Shown: positions 1 to 11,175 of the stretch, in pieces
Position numbering within the stretch: the first letter of the stretch is position 1
Layout of the letters: every line of letters starts with the position of its first letter
NCBI GenBank assembly: GCA_946965045.2
Contig: OX337240.1
Location: 2,914,001-2,978,000 of the forward strand
Reading direction: 5' to 3'
From: Epithemia pelagica
Taxonomy: Eukaryota; Bacillariophyta; Bacillariophyceae; Surirellales; Surirellaceae
DNA length: 64,000 bases
The notes under the pieces: generated by a model
Databases searched by the model: none
Told to the model about the DNA's origin: nothing
The model's input: only the letters and a program-made list of their open reading frames with translations
Position numbers and translations under genes: made by a program

Positions 1-125
1 GAGGCGTAGGAGAGCAACGGCAAGGACACACGGCAATCAACTGGAGGATTTCGAAGCAACCAAAAAGCTATTTATCCGAAAGTCCTTCTATATGTTCCTC
101 TAAAAGTCCCTCATTTCCCTATTCC
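1..125. mobile_element. Partial Mutator-like non-autonomous element (right end)
   Basis: The first 125 bases are about 95% identical, as reverse complement, to one end of the complete 922-bp element at 24956-25877. The sequence ends with the family terminus (AAAGTCCCTCATTTCC and a few more bases). The other end lies outside the window, so its target duplication cannot be checked. It sits only about 85 bp upstream of the gene 1 start codon. Confidence 0.6.
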
Positions 126-210
126 CTGAGATCATTCACCATCGACCACAACCAAAAAGAGCAAACAGCGTCAGCTACAACCCTTGGATACAACAAAGCC
201 GTATCGCGTC

Positions 211-2232
211 ATGAGCAATAAGAACAAGAATGGCCGCTTACCAGCAGACAGGAATACGACAACGACGAACAAGAGATGTGTCGTCCACAACAACAGCAGT
301 GGTGGTTTCACTGCAATTCGTCTGACTTGGAAACGGATCTTTTGGCATTTCGCGCTAGCAACGGTCGTGCCATTCGCCCTTGCGATTGTGTTGCGCCGAG
401 AAACAAGTCTTTTTGCTTCTCCGAATGACAATACTGCTACCCACCCAAGCTTTGTTGGACGGGCGAAACAAGAAAAGGTTTGTCGACGACAGGTGGGAAG
501 GAACAGTCTCGATAATACACGGCAAAGGAAAAACAAGACGCAGTCTTCTTCTTCCTTGGAAGTCTATCACGAAACACTGGTTCATCCGGCCTTGCTGTCG
601 CACAAGTTTCCTCAGCAGGTGGCCCTGGTGGTTGCCAGTCGGATCAGCAGTGACATGTCGGTGGTCCATCATGTCTTGAAACACACGACCGTCCAACACT
701 GTCATGTGCTGCACTTGGTTCACCATGAGGAGAATGAGAAGGACGCTTCGTCCTTGACGTGGAAGGACGATCCACGAGTGCATTGGACGACGGTAACGAA
801 TCTAGAGGCCGCTCGGACATGGTTCCTCGATCGCTGGGGTGCACCGAATGACGATGCAGAAGAAGAAGAAGAGGAAACAATAAAGAAAAAACTGGATGTC
901 ATTCTTTTGGATACCCTACTGTAAGTACATGAGCAGGACTGAGAGAATGTTTTGCAGCAGTGCCATGCATTCTGCTGGTTCTTTCACAAGAACTGCTCAC
1001 GAAAGCATTTCTCTGCCGCACCTTTTTCTTGCAGAGACATGGATACACCATATAACTTGTTCTCTCATCCCATGTTACGTGACCAATCCTTTCTGGATGC
1101 TATGGCTTTGGCACTCTCTCCGACGGGCGTGTTGGTAGCCCATGTTGGAGCAGTTACAGCCGCGACACCACCATCAATAATAACAACAGGCGGTGTGGAT
1201 TCTTATCCCCTCGAACGCTTTACGAGTATCTGGACCGATTCCGAGGCTACAAGAATGGTAGCCTATTCCGAATCGATTATCCTTGGTGGTCACCGCTCGG
1301 ATCACCAAGTCCACGAATTTCGTATCGTCTTTATGGATAATGATGCCATGCTGGCCAAATGGTATGCCGAGGCCTCCTCCATTCAGGTCGAACTGACCAA
1401 GAGGATTTCAAGTTCTGGTGGTGGACCACCAGCTGCACAACCACTGCGGTTTCTAGACGGAGCCACTCAACAAATCTATCATTTCCCCAGCCGCATGCAA
1501 GAAAACCATTATTGTCAAACGACGACACAAAAATCACCGCATTGTACCGTCGTTCGAGGGTTTGACCCCGATGTGCCCAATTTACCCGTTTCAGCTCTGG
1601 AATTTGGTACCAGTCGCGTGGCCAATGCCGGAAGGGGCGTCTTTTTCAAACAAGCCTTTGCCAAGGGAACCTACTTTACCATCGAAGAGGCAGTCCATAC
1701 TATGTTTGTCAAGCCCATGACGACTAAAATTATTCAAGATTTATGGAAATTGATACCAGCCAAGTGGAAAGCCTTGGGCAATTACTTGGATGGCTACGGA
1801 TTCATGGACGATTTTTGGGGTCTGGAAGCATATATGGTCGATCCAGGCATTACCACCTTTGCCAATCATGGATGCAATGGGACCAACAATATTGGATTAG
1901 CTACAAACTTTACCGAACTTACGGCCACTGTAGAGGAAATTACCACCTTGCTTCTGCCGTTCCAGTACCTCTTTGATCCTGCCGGGGATCGGTCCCACTT
2001 GCACCAATCCACCGCATCGGATGTTTTGTCACAATCCGTCCAGGCCGGAGACGAAGTCTTGGACAATTACATATTCTTTTCGTCTGAGAAGTATTGGGAA
2101 GAGGATTTACAAGAATTAAAGTTGATTTGTCTCGGACAACTGACAGGTATGGTGGTGGCTGTCGAGGGAAAAACGGTCGAACCGGCGGCTACCAGTCCCT
2201 ACAGGGGAACTATGTCCGTAGTCAAAGACTAG
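211..2232 (+). CDS. Gene 1: membrane-anchored protein with degenerate aminopropyltransferase and SET domain
   Basis: I read two exons, 211-920 and 1035-2232 (phase-2 intron GTAAGT...TTGCAG), giving 635 aa. The ATG at 211 matches the start of the inverted copy. Residues 43-61 form a hydrophobic signal anchor. Residues 110-400 align with the spermidine-synthase-like part of genes 2 and 3: YHETLVHPAL and VLKH are kept, but the AdoMet-binding Gly-rich loop is replaced by ASRIS, so this domain is probably inactive. The AdoMetDC domain is absent. The C-terminal half holds a SET domain with GRG near 438, NHGC near 514 and DEVLDNY near 577, so methyltransferase activity is plausible. The closest relative is gene 4. 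By family context it may methylate polyamines or silica-associated proteins; that is inference. Confidence 0.85.
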
Positions 2233-3498
2233 ACTTGAGATAACCAAATGAAATGAAAGGTGTGCTTCAATTAAGTCTTCTCATGTCAGTATCTTTCAAA
2301 ACTGCTGCGGGTAGTGTTGGTTTGGGTTACTAGAAGAGGATGGGCAAAGAGACTGCCTAGCCGGATTCATTGCTGTTGTTCACATAAGATTGCCATTGGG
2401 GTTTCCACACCTGCTTTTGTTGGACATGCCTCCTCCAGTTCCAACTCTCCACTGTCGAACGCAGAGGTTCCGTCAGATTTGCATGGTGAAGGAGAGAAAG
2501 AGGATGCGTCTGCTGCAGGAGGGGCCGCACGAGGTCAAGGGATGGGACGCTATGAACACTCCACGAACGAGCAGTCATAGTAGTCAACGAGTGGAGTGTT
2601 GCGTCGTTTCTCATTTTCCATGAATCATTGTTGGTGGAGCACTGACGAACAGTCAGTTCTCGCTGCCATCAATGGTGTCGAATACAAGCCTCGCAAGAAA
2701 CGAGAGTTACCCTGCCGATCGTAGTAATGTGACGACCATTATTTTAGACAAGATCGCCCGGTGCGAAGGTGCGATGGGCTTATGTATTGTCGGAATGTCT
2801 TTTCGGCCATGCGCCATTCAATACATATGCCCTACCCATCACTGCGGCGAAAGGATGGCCAGACCGTATCGGTAATCTACGATAGGAATAAGATGTGAGA
2901 CGAGCTAACCTACATAGTCTGATGTGCTTGGAACAAATCCCCGACTTGTCAGTCCCTAGAACAGTCAAAGGGTACTTCTACTAACAAAATCCACAATGCA
3001 TTGAGCAAGAAAGAAATAGACTTTCCAAAGAGCACTGGCTGCTGCAGCAGAAGCCCCTGTAGTGCATTGCACCGTAGTTTTGTTAAATTGACTACAGCAG
3101 CACTCCATAGAAACCTTGGTAGATATTTCGAAAAGGACGAACAAAGACAGCGGATTGCGTAGTACGGTGGCAATTCGCTTCCGCACAAGGATCATTGTCG
3201 TCATGATTTGGGTGCCAGGAAAGGATTCTCGTCTTCCGGTACCTCTCAATCCACGCCATCTAGAGATAATACCTAGTTGCACATTCCGGTCATTCCTCGC
3301 GGGGTGCTAATGCAAGTACAGAAGCCTTTTCGTAGTGGTGGCGGTGGTGGTGGTGGACCGTTCGTTTCGACGACGACGAGGGGATCCATGGACCATGCAA
3401 AACCTTGCCGCGATGCGCAGGCTCGTGAATAAGAGGAATCCACCGAGCAGAGGGGGCGTGCCCTTCCATAGAGATATATTCTGCGATTGGTCCTGATG
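2233..3498. other. Duplicated noncoding stretch in the left arm
   Basis: About 1.27 kb between gene 1 and the convergent membrane-protein gene, repeated in the right arm at about 21600-22748. The short open frames (for example 2314-2580) are also found in the other arm, but so is everything else, so this is not evidence of coding. I see no other feature. Confidence 0.6.
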
Positions 3499-4761
3499 CT
3501 AATGCAAATAAAATCCTCCTCCTCCTCCTCCTCCTCCTCCTCCTCCTCCTCCTTCGAGACGACAACACAAGGCATACAAGGCCAGCCCAGTGGTTACGAC
3601 ATCGTAGCACAAAATCACGACAGTATCTTCCGTCACGCCAAACACGTGTTCAAACAAGACTTCATTCCAGGCCTTGAGCGGGCCTTCCAATAGTGCATAA
3701 CCCAACAAGAACAGGACCAGTTCTACCTGTGGAAGACGTCGATGCAAGAGGTACAAGAGAGAGCAGTGGGACCATGGTTGTGGTTGTTCGAGTTGTTGTT
3801 GTTGTTGATTGTGGAGATGGAATTTGACACAATCGTAGACACGGGGTGAGGAAAACCAAAACAGACTGGTGGTCATGCCCCGCAACAACAGTGCTCCTGC
3901 TATCACAAACGCGACTTGTTGGAAGCCACTAAATCCCCGAACCAGCACATCGTCATCGTCGGCCGCCATGCAGGCGGTGGTCCATGATGATGACTGTTCT
4001 TGGGAGGCCGTTGTTGTTGTGGTTGTTGTTGTGGTTAATAAGAGACGATCCAGCAAGGACTGGAGTGCGTTGGTAACGATAAAATACCCCACGAGTGACA
4101 CAAGGCCAATGCCATGAGTCGTCCATTCCATCCGACACCACTTGTTCCACGGATTCGGAACAGTTGTAGGATTCTGGATCGCATCGTCCACTTCTTGCTG
4201 TTCTTGTGGAGCATCCCAAAACACTTCGTCTTCTTTTTCTTCTCGATGTTGGATTATATGGTGCGAGGGAGAGGATGGCATGTGGCTGGGTGGTTTTGAG
4301 CTGTAATGAATCGTCGTCTTTTTCTTTTTCTTCTTTTGTGGTTGTTGTTTTGGAATGATCAGGGCCCCTCCTTGTTGTTGTTGTTGTTGCTGCTGGTGCC
4401 TGTCATGACCACGACGACGGACGGCCAATTCTCCCTGCCACAAATGGTGTCGAATACACGCCTCGAGAAACGACGACGAGTTGTTACGAGTGGTGCTGGT
4501 GATGCGATGAAAGACCTTGGTTCGGTAGGCAAAGGAAAACTCTTCTTGTTGTGGTTGTGGTTGTTGTGGTTGTGTTTGCAGAGTCGATCCGCCATCGACA
4601 AACGTCTTGCGGTTGTTCTGGAAAAGGGAGGACGACGACGACCGATTGCCAGAGGAACCACAAACGCTTTTCTTGTCTTGGGCAGTATTGTTCTGGTCCA
4701 ACAGTGTCGTCTCAGGAACGGAACCAGAAGGGCCATTCGACGACCACAACAGCAACACCAT
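3499..4761 (-). CDS. Predicted multi-pass membrane protein with low-complexity N-terminus
   Basis: A single 420-aa frame from the ATG at 4761. The first 200 residues are rich in Ser, Gln and Lys, with poly-Gln and poly-Lys runs. The rest has about four hydrophobic segments (around residues 220-240, 280-300, 345-372 and 380-400), which suggests a multi-pass membrane protein. The C-terminus is a poly-Gly run encoded by the CCT microsatellite at 3514-3554. It converges on gene 1. The right-arm copy (20707-21580) has lost an internal block and its frame. No family recognised. The gene is open here but may be unconstrained, since its twin is broken. Confidence 0.5.
   Translation of the reverse strand: MVLLLWSSNGPSGSVPETTLLDQNNTAQDKKSVCGSSGNRSSSSSLFQNNRKTFVDGGSTLQTQPQQPQPQQEEFSFAYRTKVFHRITSTTRNNSSSFLEACIRHHLWQGELAVRRRGHDRHQQQQQQQQGGALIIPKQQPQKKKKKKTTIHYSSKPPSHMPSSPSHHIIQHREEKEDEVFWDAPQEQQEVDDAIQNPTTVPNPWNKWCRMEWTTHGIGLVSLVGYFIVTNALQSLLDRLLLTTTTTTTTTASQEQSSSWTTACMAADDDDVLVRGFSGFQQVAFVIAGALLLRGMTTSLFWFSSPRVYDCVKFHLHNQQQQQLEQPQPWSHCSLLYLLHRRLPQVELVLFLLGYALLEGPLKAWNEVLFEHVFGVTEDTVVILCYDVVTTGLALYALCCRLEGGGGGGGGGGGGGFYLH
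3514..3554. repeat. (CCT)n microsatellite
   Basis: About 13 CCT units. On the minus strand they encode the poly-Gly end of the membrane-protein frame. The other arm has only a couple of units, so the array expanded or shrank after the duplication. Confidence 0.9.
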
Positions 4762-5569
4762 GACTGGAACAAAATACTATAGTTAGAGGGCAGAAAGAGG
4801 GGAGAGGGGAAAAGAATGATTGGATTCAGGCCGTGATGGATAGCGAACACAGCGTTCGGATCCAACAGTCTACCATAATATTCTTCTCTCTAGAGTAGAG
4901 ACAACAGACAACTGGATCTGGGCTGGACAAAACGAACACCACGACGGTAGCTTGTCAATGATGGTTTCGACGTTCGACACCTCTTTTTGTGTTCTTTGTT
5001 GCTAGAAAATGTGCTCTCTTTATTCTTCTCTAACATTTTTCGGTACCGACTCACACGTGTTGTTTGGTGAAACTCATAGAGTCATAGCACGTGCGTTGGA
5101 TGCTCGCTCGGGTGTTCGAAATTTTGGGTTGGTAGTACTCCAAAAAATGGTTCGGGGAGAACCCCCCTCCGGGCGCGCTCTATGCGCCATCCATCCAAAT
5201 CCAACAGATAGGCCTACTACTACTCCTATTTCCTTTTGCATCTACGAGTACTACGATGTACTATCCGTATGTGTAACACGAGACCTCGTGGAGACGATGA
5301 GGAGTCTTAATCTTAGTTATCGTTGCTGGTTGCTGGACACTTGCGACAGCGAGAATTCAGGTCATGCCCGCGTGTCCGCACATGTCATGATAGACATGAC
5401 CACGTGCTTATAAGCGTGCCGTATCATGCAAACTCTTAACTGCGTCCTCACAGACACACACCTCCGTTGCGAACCTTATTTTTTGCATCCAACAACGACA
5501 ACGGCGTGTCTGTTGAATGAAGCCCATTGCGTTGTCGAACAACAGTGTTAAACCATAACGACGACGATT
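4762..5569. other. Intergenic segment containing the inner end of the left arm
   Basis: Up to about 5095 it matches the right arm (about 20410-20700); from there to gene 2 it is unique. It should hold the promoters of the divergent membrane-protein gene and gene 2. No motif stands out. Confidence 0.5.
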
Positions 5570-8550
5570 ATGAGAAGCAATACCGTTTCCTCCTCTTCCT
5601 CGTCACCGACAATGACTCCAACAACAACCGGAAAGCCCTCCTCCTCCTCCTTTCGGGTACGATTGTCCCTTCCCTTCTTGGTGGTTTCCTTGGTGACGGC
5701 CATTGTGCTTCCCTATTATCAAGCTCGACAGCAACTGTATTGGCGCCCTTCTTTTCTGAACACGGCTAAATACTCCAACAACAACAACAACAGCAATAAC
5801 AACAGCAAGTCCAAAAGCCAACAGTCCGATACGACCACCACAACCAGCACCAGCACCTCTCCTTCTCCTCCTTCGTCCAAGGAACCTCTGGACGTTCTGT
5901 ACGTGAATGCTCCTGGAGCAGCCGAGGTACAACGCCAGTTTCCAGCTCCTCGCTTGCATCCCGGCAAGGTTCCTCCCTTGGCACGCTACACGGGTCAATG
6001 CTTTGACAATCCCCTCGATCCCGAAACCACTGCGACCACCACCACCACCACGTGGAGTCAACATCGTGTCAATGTGCATCTCGACCTGGAGGACTCCTCG
6101 AGCCACAACGTCACCACTACTCCAGAAGAAGAAGAAGAACATGAGTACGATCACAAGGGTGGTCCGTATGAACCTGCCGGCCAGCACTTGTTGATTGACA
6201 TTCAACACGTTTCACCACGATTCTTGTTGGATACCCAAGAGCTCGTTCAAGCCATGTTGCAAATTGTCACACAATCCAAATTAACCCTCTTGTCCTATCA
6301 TTGCCATGATTTGCAGGCACCCATGGGAGTTTCCTGTGTCGGTGTCTTGCTCGAATCGCACGTCTCGTTGCATACCTGGCCCAGCGCCGGTGTCATTGCC
6401 TTGGGTACGTATATTATATTTTATAGAGTGAGTCTTATCTGTGTTTTGGAAGGACCATGGTTCTGACAATCTTGTTTCTATTTCATGTGGTTGGTGGTTG
6501 CTGTTGGTTCGTTAGATTTGTTTACCTGTGGATCGCAAAGTTTAATGCCCCTCTTGCCTCTTTTGAAGGAACTCTTTGCCATTCGCAATGACAGTGTTCC
6601 AAACGCACCTGAACCAGTCCTGACATGGTCTCACAAGAAACGTGGCTATCGCGATTATTTTGGAGCCGACGGTCAACTCCGCAACAGTACCAACCACGAG
6701 GATGATGACGACGACGACGACGAGCATTCGGGTCCAACGACCGAATTGGAACTCGAACGATACTTGTTGGGTTCGACCGGAGTAGACAGCCAAGCCAAGA
6801 CACCGCAATTGGAAACCTCAACAAAGTTTCAACAAGTAGAAATATATGGTACGGCTTCTTCCAACAAACGCCTCTTTTTGGATGGCGTTGTTCAATCCAC
6901 CTTGAATGGATTGGAAGCCTACCATGAAGCCTTGGTCCATCCAGCCTTGACCATGGTCGAAGGAGCCGCTTCCGACTCGTCCTCCTTGCGCGTGGCCATT
7001 ATTGGTGGGGGAGAGGGAACCACCCTCCGTGAAGTACTCAAACACCAATCGGTCGAATCTTGTACCATGATTGATATTGATGCCGAATTCATGGACTTGG
7101 CTCGAGTCCACCTACCCGAATGGAATGACTGCCGTGATTTGGTCGATGCGGCGCCCGTCAACAACAACAACACGACGGATGGATACAGCTCATGCTTTGA
7201 CCATCCACGCGCTCGGGTGTTTCCTGAAGATGCCATTTCGTGGTTCATCGACCGCTATCACAACGAAGAGGATATTGACGAATCGGAAAAGTTTGATGTG
7301 ATCATTATGGATGCTCTGTAAGTTTTCCCGTTGGATGCTTTTCTTCGCAATTGCAATCATGGTTTCTCTGTTCTTATTATCAAACCATGACTCTCAACTG
7401 GACTCTTTCCTATTACTTTTCCAGGGATCCTTCTTCGGCAGTGGAGTTTTCTGATATCTTGTACAAGGACGAGACGTTCGTATCCTCTTTGGTTCATGCC
7501 TTGACGGATCTTGGTGTCATGGTTGTTCAAGTGGGCTGTGCTCCCTACATGAGTGATGATGACTCGAACTTGATTCATGTCGCTAAGGCTCCCACACTGG
7601 CCCAATTTGAGCACATTTTAGAATCGCACGGAATGGTTTCCATGAAGTCCTATCAAGAGACACATGGGCAATTTCTGGGCCCCTGGGAATTCCGAATCGT
7701 TCACAAAAGCTATGATACGCTCAAAAATTACTTTTACGAGCCGGCCATGGTGAATTTACAACAGGCCAAGAGCGCCATGGCAACTCGGTCCAAGGACTTT
7801 CCCTTTTCGTACTTTGATGGTGCGACATGGGCATCGGCGCAGTATCCGTCGCGCATTGATTCTAGATTTTACTGTTTTACACATCCCCGTGCATCGAAAT
7901 TGTGCCAAGAGCTACAGGGGTACGATCCGAACCTTCCGAATGTTCCGGGATCTGCTCTGGAAGTCAAGCCAAGTCTCATTCCCAACGGAGGTCGAGGCTT
8001 GTTTTTCACACAAGATTTTGAGGAAGGATCATACTTGGCAATTGACCAAAGTGTATGGCATATGGACGCATTGCCCGATACCGTTGAGCTTCTCCTGGAC
8101 GACATGATTCAGAGTCCTGCACGGCGCAATTTTGAGTTGTGGTCGGCCTACTTGTTTGGGTATGGGTTTTCGAGTGACTACTATGGATGGCCCTCGTCTC
8201 ATGTAGATGCCGGTGTGGCAACCTTTTTAAATCATGGATGCAATGGAACCTATGTGGTGGGCAGACGCACCAATGTGACTGAGCTCACCGCGGATCCGTT
8301 GGAGATACCACCGGAACTCATGGAAATTGAAGAGGAATTGGCATTTTTCAATCCCATCGTAGATCGTAATCACTTTGTTTTCCAAGGCAAGGAAGTATTG
8401 TTGGAGAACGTACATGCGGGCCAAGAAGTGTTGGGGAATTATCTTGAATACTATCACGAAGAAAACTATCAAGCCGCCATTGCCGATATCAAGGCACAAT
8501 GCTTACAACAAGGAACTGGGACCATTCATAAATATGAGAGTCACCACTAA
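5570..8550 (+). CDS. Gene 2: AdoMet decarboxylase - aminopropyltransferase - SET fusion
   Basis: Three exons, 5570-6404, 6516-7317 and 7425-8550, give 920 aa; introns are phase 1 and phase 2 with GTACGT and GTAAGT donors. Residues 32-50 are a signal anchor. A bacterial SpeD-type AdoMetDC follows (about 198-300). It has the self-cleavage Glu-Ser-His near 261-263, the following His, and the Cys of DLFTCG near 283, so it looks competent. Splicing exactly rebuilds ALDLFTCG. The aminopropyltransferase (about 385-700) has YHEALVHPAL, GGGEG near 443 and IIMDALDP at the second splice junction. A SET domain follows, with GRG near 735, NHGC near 816 and LGNY near 883. Family knowledge: such diatom fusions are proposed to make and N-methylate long-chain polyamines. 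Gene 3 is its tandem paralogue. Confidence 0.92.
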
Positions 8551-9137
8551 TAGGCAGAACGTTAACAATTCCATGACATTGTGTTGACATCTAATTCGTT
8601 CCCATGCAAGTCTTTATGGAATCATGCGTATACAGTGGTCCTATCTTGGGGCCTTAGGTTTTCTCTCTAGCTATCTACATGGGGAAAGGGACTTGGAATC
8701 CGGCGTGACACATAGCGGATCGGACAAGAAATGCGAACGAACGCCTGCACTTCGCCTTGCTCGCGCGCCATGATGTCACCTGCTTTCGGGTCCATGGACA
8801 GACGACATACACTTAGGCCGTTCCTTACGGCAAACCAAACCAAACCAAACCAAACCAAACCTGAATCCTCAAATTTCACCGTCTGGGCGTCGTATATTCG
8901 GGTTTTGGGCTTTTCAGGTTTGGTTACCAAACCTGAAACACACTAGGGATAAAGTTTTCGTTCTGCTACTGTACGCATTTCTTACAGTTTCGAATTCGAC
9001 TTGGCATGCGTGCGTTCAACTCCAACGGTCACTCGTCCCACTTCGCCTTGCTCGCGCGCCATGATGTCACCTGCTTTCGGGTCCATGGACAGACGACATA
9101 CACTTAGGCCGTTCCTTACGGCAAACCAAACCAAACC
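8551..9137. repeat. 291-bp direct duplication carrying an AAACC microsatellite
   Basis: The block starting near 8751 is repeated starting near 9042 (period 291 bp). The second copy is cut by Copia-1 at 9137 and resumes at 15433. Each unit has ACTTAGGCCGTTCCTTACGG, then AAACC repeats, then a 27-base hairpin (two 13-base arms, 8912-8938) and a CTCCAACGGTCAC end. The first 200 bases after gene 2 show nothing notable. Confidence 0.8.
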
Positions 9138-9258
9138 AAAATATGGCTAGCCTATTGAGCGAAATTAGCGATAGTAAGGCTAGTAAGGCCTCTAAGCTTG
9201 AGGCATGAGATAGTCACAATTTTATATGTTTTCGAGTCACACCCCTACGCGTATTTTG
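9138..9258 (+). repeat. Copia-1 5' LTR
   Basis: 121 bp, identical to 15312-15432. It begins AAAATATGGC and ends GTATTTTG, lacking the usual TG...CA ends; CAAAATA / TATTTTG form an inverted pair at the edges. About 440 bp of leader follow before gag, with no clear tRNA-Met primer site that I can call. Confidence 0.85.
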
Positions 9259-9696
9259 GTTTATCAGACCCAAGAAACTCTGCGATTATGGTAAAAGCTA
9301 TGGCACAATGGCCTGGGAAGGTCGAGAAATATCTGGATCGATGATATAGATCCGCCCAAAGGTCGACTAATGAAGTCGTACAGCTAGTCTCGTAGAATAT
9401 CCGGCCTGCAACGGGGTTTGGACCGGACTAGCTAACAGATGTGGTCTGCGAGTGCGCACATCTGGGGCAATGGCGGACGCGCCGGTCTTGGCCGTTGACA
9501 AGACAAAGCCTGCTATGCGGTCATGATTATTTCATAAATGAAACATGTGCCGACGATGCAGCTGTGCACGCTTTCTACCTTTTGAATCGCCCGAGATGAG
9601 TGAAGAACCGGACCGTGTGACTGAAAGAGAATGCTCACTTCCGAGTACAAGAAAGTCCCAATTGATCCGTCTACTCGTAGATAAAAGAAGTAAACC

Positions 9697-11175
9697 ATGG
9701 CCGCACCTCCAACCGCTCAAGAACTGCTCACTCAGCTCAATGGCTACCTTGAGAATACCCTCCTAATTGGTCAACAAGAAGTCCGTAACGCTCTCAATGC
9801 ACAAGGCCTTGTTTCGATTGGCGATTTTGATGGTCTAAAGGAAGACGATATCGCTGAAATTTGCGCTAATGCCAGGAAACCCGGTGGAACTATTCCTAAT
9901 CCGGACTATGACGCTGCTAATCCAGTTCCTGGAGTCCCAGTTACCATTACGAACCCTGGAGTATTGGTCGGGCATGTTTTGGAAAAGCGCTTGAAGATGC
10001 TTGGATACTACGTTCAGTATCTCAACAAGGTCGATCGCGAGTTTAGTGCGGCAACGGCAACATTGGCTCAAATCCAAGGACTCTACCGTCTTAAAGAAGC
10101 AGACGATGAGTATGATAATGAGATTGAGCTTCCCGAGAAACTCACAAATGTTGAGAACATACGAGTCGTTCTCGAAGATTTAGACAACTACCTTGAGAGG
10201 AAAAGAGGAGTTACTATGATCCCTTTGGCAGCGTATACCCGCTCGATGCCAACTCCTCCTCCGGTTAACTTGGACCCTGGAATCGGAGCACCAACGTACT
10301 TGAGAGAACTAATCAGGCGTGCGCCACTAACTGGAGCAACTGCGGTGGCTGACAAAGAGGCAGTTTGGGATGTCATACGCCACATAACCCATGATGGCCC
10401 TGGATGGGGCTGGGTTCAAGCCTTTAGCCGCAGTCGAGACGGAAGAGGTGCTTATATTGCCTTAAAGAGTCATTACTTAGGCGACGCCTTTCAAACAAGA
10501 CTGAGGGCAAAAGCAGACCAAGTGTTGGAATCGGCCTATTATGACGGGTCAAAACGAAACTACACATATGAGAGGTACATTGAATCTCTCCAGAGGGCCT
10601 TTACGGACCTCGAATCAACTGGCGAGATGGTCAGTAATGAAAGGAAGGTTAGAGTTTTATTGTTGGGTGTATCTGATCCAAGGCTTGAAAGCGCGAAGAA
10701 CACCATACTCGCTACACCTTCACTCAGGGCAAACTTTGAAGTCGCTTCCAACTATTTGGCAGAGATTCTTGACAGCAAGGTCTCGTACAGCGCTTCAACA
10801 AGGAAGGCCCGAATCTCATCTATCCAGCATAACAAGAATGGAAAAGGTGGAAACAAGAAGAATGGGAGTAACCAATCAAACGGTTTTGACCCCAACAAAT
10901 ATTATCCCTTTAGAAAGTGGATAAAACTCACAAAGGAACAACAGCAAATGGTCCGAGAAGCAAGGGACGCTGTTAACAGCAGCACAAAGAAAAGGTCTGC
11001 TGCTGCTGTTCATTGTAAGAACGGTAAGAACAAGAGAAAAGGTGTTGATGGAAGCACGACGACAACTACCGATGAGAGTTCAGAGACAACTGGCGACTCC
11101 AGTGAGAACGACAAGGAACTCGGTATTGGCGCCATAATGAGCCAGAGAAAGAAAGGCAGGAGAGAAACCGTGTGA
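9697..11175 (+). CDS. gag: Copia-1 gag
   Basis: A 492-aa frame starting at ATG 9697 and ending at TGA 11173-11175. The first 350 residues are the helical retrotransposon gag type; the C-terminal third is rich in Lys, Ser and Thr with no CCHC knuckle. The stop codon is in the same frame as pol: the next codon is CGA and the frame stays open to 15174. It would form the particle capsid. The start is supported by the upstream leader and the lack of a longer frame. Confidence 0.85.
   Translation: MAAPPTAQELLTQLNGYLENTLLIGQQEVRNALNAQGLVSIGDFDGLKEDDIAEICANARKPGGTIPNPDYDAANPVPGVPVTITNPGVLVGHVLEKRLKMLGYYVQYLNKVDREFSAATATLAQIQGLYRLKEADDEYDNEIELPEKLTNVENIRVVLEDLDNYLERKRGVTMIPLAAYTRSMPTPPPVNLDPGIGAPTYLRELIRRAPLTGATAVADKEAVWDVIRHITHDGPGWGWVQAFSRSRDGRGAYIALKSHYLGDAFQTRLRAKADQVLESAYYDGSKRNYTYERYIESLQRAFTDLESTGEMVSNERKVRVLLLGVSDPRLESAKNTILATPSLRANFEVASNYLAEILDSKVSYSASTRKARISSIQHNKNGKGGNKKNGSNQSNGFDPNKYYPFRKWIKLTKEQQQMVREARDAVNSSTKKRSAAAVHCKNGKNKRKGVDGSTTTTTDESSETTGDSSENDKELGIGAIMSQRKKGRRETV

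Larger units (their letters stand above)
127..5095. repeat. Left arm of a large inverted duplication
   Basis: This segment reappears in reverse complement at about 20410-24807 and, beyond the Copia-2 insertion, at 47932-47985. Identity is high through gene 1 / gene 4, the following noncoding stretch and the membrane-protein gene. It stops near 5095, where a GTTTCACCAAACAA-like block ends in both arms. The arms are separated by about 15 kb holding genes 2 and 3 and Copia-1. The outer end is set by the Mutator-like element at 1-125. Limits are estimated by eye, to about 20 bp. Confidence 0.85.

Noticed and set aside
2314-2580. Small gene conserved between the two arms
   Set aside because: All frames are conserved because the arms are recent copies; changes do not favour this frame.
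5603-6208. Antisense 201-aa frame opposite gene 2
   Set aside because: It is the shadow of a clear AdoMetDC-coding exon; codon pattern and motifs support the plus strand.
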